Origin: Pseudomonadota bacterium
Lineage (GTDB): Bacteria > Pseudomonadota > Alphaproteobacteria > Acetobacterales > Acetobacteraceae
Reading direction: 5' to 3'
NCBI GenBank assembly: GCA_021779655.1
Contig: JAJYAF010000179.1
Span: 1 to 5,500 of the forward strand
DNA: 5,500 bases
Shown here: in pieces, positions 4,705-5,500 of the stretch
How positions within the stretch are numbered: position 1 is the first letter of the stretch
How the letters are laid out: every line of letters starts with the position of its first letter
Made by a program: the position numbers and the translations under genes
Notes under the pieces: model-generated
What the model was told of the DNA's origin: nothing
What the model saw: only the letters and a program-made list of their open reading frames with translations
Databases searched by the model: none

Positions 4705-5500
4705 TCAGCCGCGTTTCACCGCCGCCGTCAGTTCCGCCATCAGCGCCGCCGCCAGTTCGCGCCAGTCCGCCATGGAAACGGGCGCGGAGGGCACTGGGGT
4801 TTGGCCCACCCGGCGCAGGGCGGCGGCGAGTGCTGCTGCCTCCGGCGCGCATAGGATCGCCCCAGAGACGTTTGCGAGTTGTTCCGGCAGGCCGCCCACG
4901 TCGGTCGCGACCACCAGCCTGCCCTGCCCGATCGCCGCCGCCGCAACGCCGGACTGGCTCGCTTCCCGATAGGGCAGGACCACGGCGTCGGCCCATGCGA
5001 TCAACCCAGGCAGTTCCTCTTCCGGGATCCAGCGCCGGTCCACCTGCACGCCTTCGATCGTCCGCAGCCTGGCAAGCTCCCCGGAAACCGGACCGTCGCC
5101 GCAAATCCTGAGTTCGAAGGGAAGTTCCGGCCCGAGCAGGGCAAGCGCGTCGGCAAGCAGGTCGAGTCCTTTATAGGGAAGAAGCCGGCCGAAACAGAGC
5201 AGGCGCGGCTTCCCCCCATGCCGGAACGGGGGCGGGGCGGCGCCGAAGGAAAACGGCGGGTGCCAAAGCTTGACGATGCGCTGGCGGTTTCCGCCGAAAC
5301 CCTGCCGCCGCAAAGCGGCTTCGACATGGAAAGAGAGGGGAAACAGTAGCGCGGCCCCGGCCAGCAGCTTTTTCTGCCCGAGCAGCCGGAAGCGCAGCCT
5401 GTCTCCCGGATGGGGGTCCGCATCATGCACGATCACGGCATAGGGGACCCGCCGCCGGCGCAAGCCCCATGCCATTCGGCCATCCAGCAGCGCCGGCATG
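4705..5500 (-). CDS. GT4-type glycosyltransferase, 5' partial
   Basis: C-terminal two-thirds of a GT-B fold glycosyltransferase of the GT4 type, which transfers a sugar from a nucleotide-sugar donor, typically in the cytoplasm during polysaccharide or glycolipid assembly. Numbered from the visible Met, HDADPHPGD (25-33) belongs to the acceptor-side domain. FGRLLPYKGLDLL (103-115) is the family hinge/donor motif, GDGP (134-137) follows, and PYREASQSG (176-184) through VVATDVGGLPE (196-206) is the donor-binding end. The second Glu of the usual E-x7-E motif is Ala here, as in the GT4 branch with a TQSG-like sequence. About 264 residues are visible against roughly 350-400 for the family, so the Met at 5499 is probably internal and the gene starts beyond the window. 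Donor and acceptor cannot be told. It lies upstream of the exported-protein genes on the same strand, separated by 170 bp, so probably not in one operon. Stop TGA 4707-4705. Confidence 0.85.
   Translation of the reverse strand, partial: MPALLDGRMAWGLRRRRVPYAVIVHDADPHPGDRLRFRLLGQKKLLAGAALLFPLSFHVEAALRRQGFGGNRQRIVKLWHPPFSFGAAPPPFRHGGKPRLLCFGRLLPYKGLDLLADALALLGPELPFELRICGDGPVSGELARLRTIEGVQVDRRWIPEEELPGLIAWADAVVLPYREASQSGVAAAAIGQGRLVVATDVGGLPEQLANVSGAILCAPEAAALAAALRRVGQTPVPSAPVSMADWRELAAALMAELTAAVKRG

Noticed and set aside
4535..5104. Upstream extension of the glycine-rich frame, starting at 5104
   Set aside because: The extension overlaps the glycosyltransferase and is Arg/Gly-rich nonsense; the signal peptide and ribosome site fix the start at 4534.

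Overview
The window is GC-rich with strong third-position GC bias. It looks like an alphaproteobacterial chromosome, possibly an Acetobacteraceae/Rhodospirillales-type organism. That placement rests on the style of the proteins and the IS element, not on any marker gene, so it is tentative.

Layout: (1) bases 2-2278, plus strand, hold most of a large thiamine-diphosphate enzyme of the homodimeric pyruvate dehydrogenase E1 (AceE-like)/transketolase superfamily, with its N-terminus cut by the window edge. (2) Bases 2278-2454 are a dense run of palindromes with related arms (ATACCARYCCGCS). Two are about 51-bp long-loop copies of one repeat, and a perfect 14-bp hairpin lies between them. (3) Bases 2459-3627 are an IS630-family insertion sequence. 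It has short terminal inverted repeats and a TA dinucleotide on each side, and its transposase is split into two frames at an A5G5 run. (4) On the minus strand are two small genes for exported low-complexity proteins (3637-3969 and 4115-4534). A third copy of the palindromic repeat and a separate 11-bp hairpin lie between them. (5) Bases 4705-5500, minus strand, hold the C-terminal part of a GT4-type glycosyltransferase whose start lies beyond the window.

How it fits together: the E1-like gene converges with the minus-strand genes. If the IS and one TA are removed in thought, the convergent gap is about 187 bp and is almost entirely palindromes. One copy abuts the stop codon of the E1-like gene and the other lies 11 bp from the stop of the facing secreted-protein gene. 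The third copy abuts the stop of the glycine-rich gene. The simplest reading is a dispersed REP-like repeat family located at gene 3' ends, where it could act as a bidirectional terminator or mRNA 3'-end structure. The IS630 element entered the TA at the outer edge of one copy. No pathway clearly joins the enzyme, the two exported proteins and the glycosyltransferase.

The most notable material is the palindrome family with its conserved tail, the IS insertion at its edge and the frameshifted transposase. I see no RNA gene, CRISPR array or defence system.
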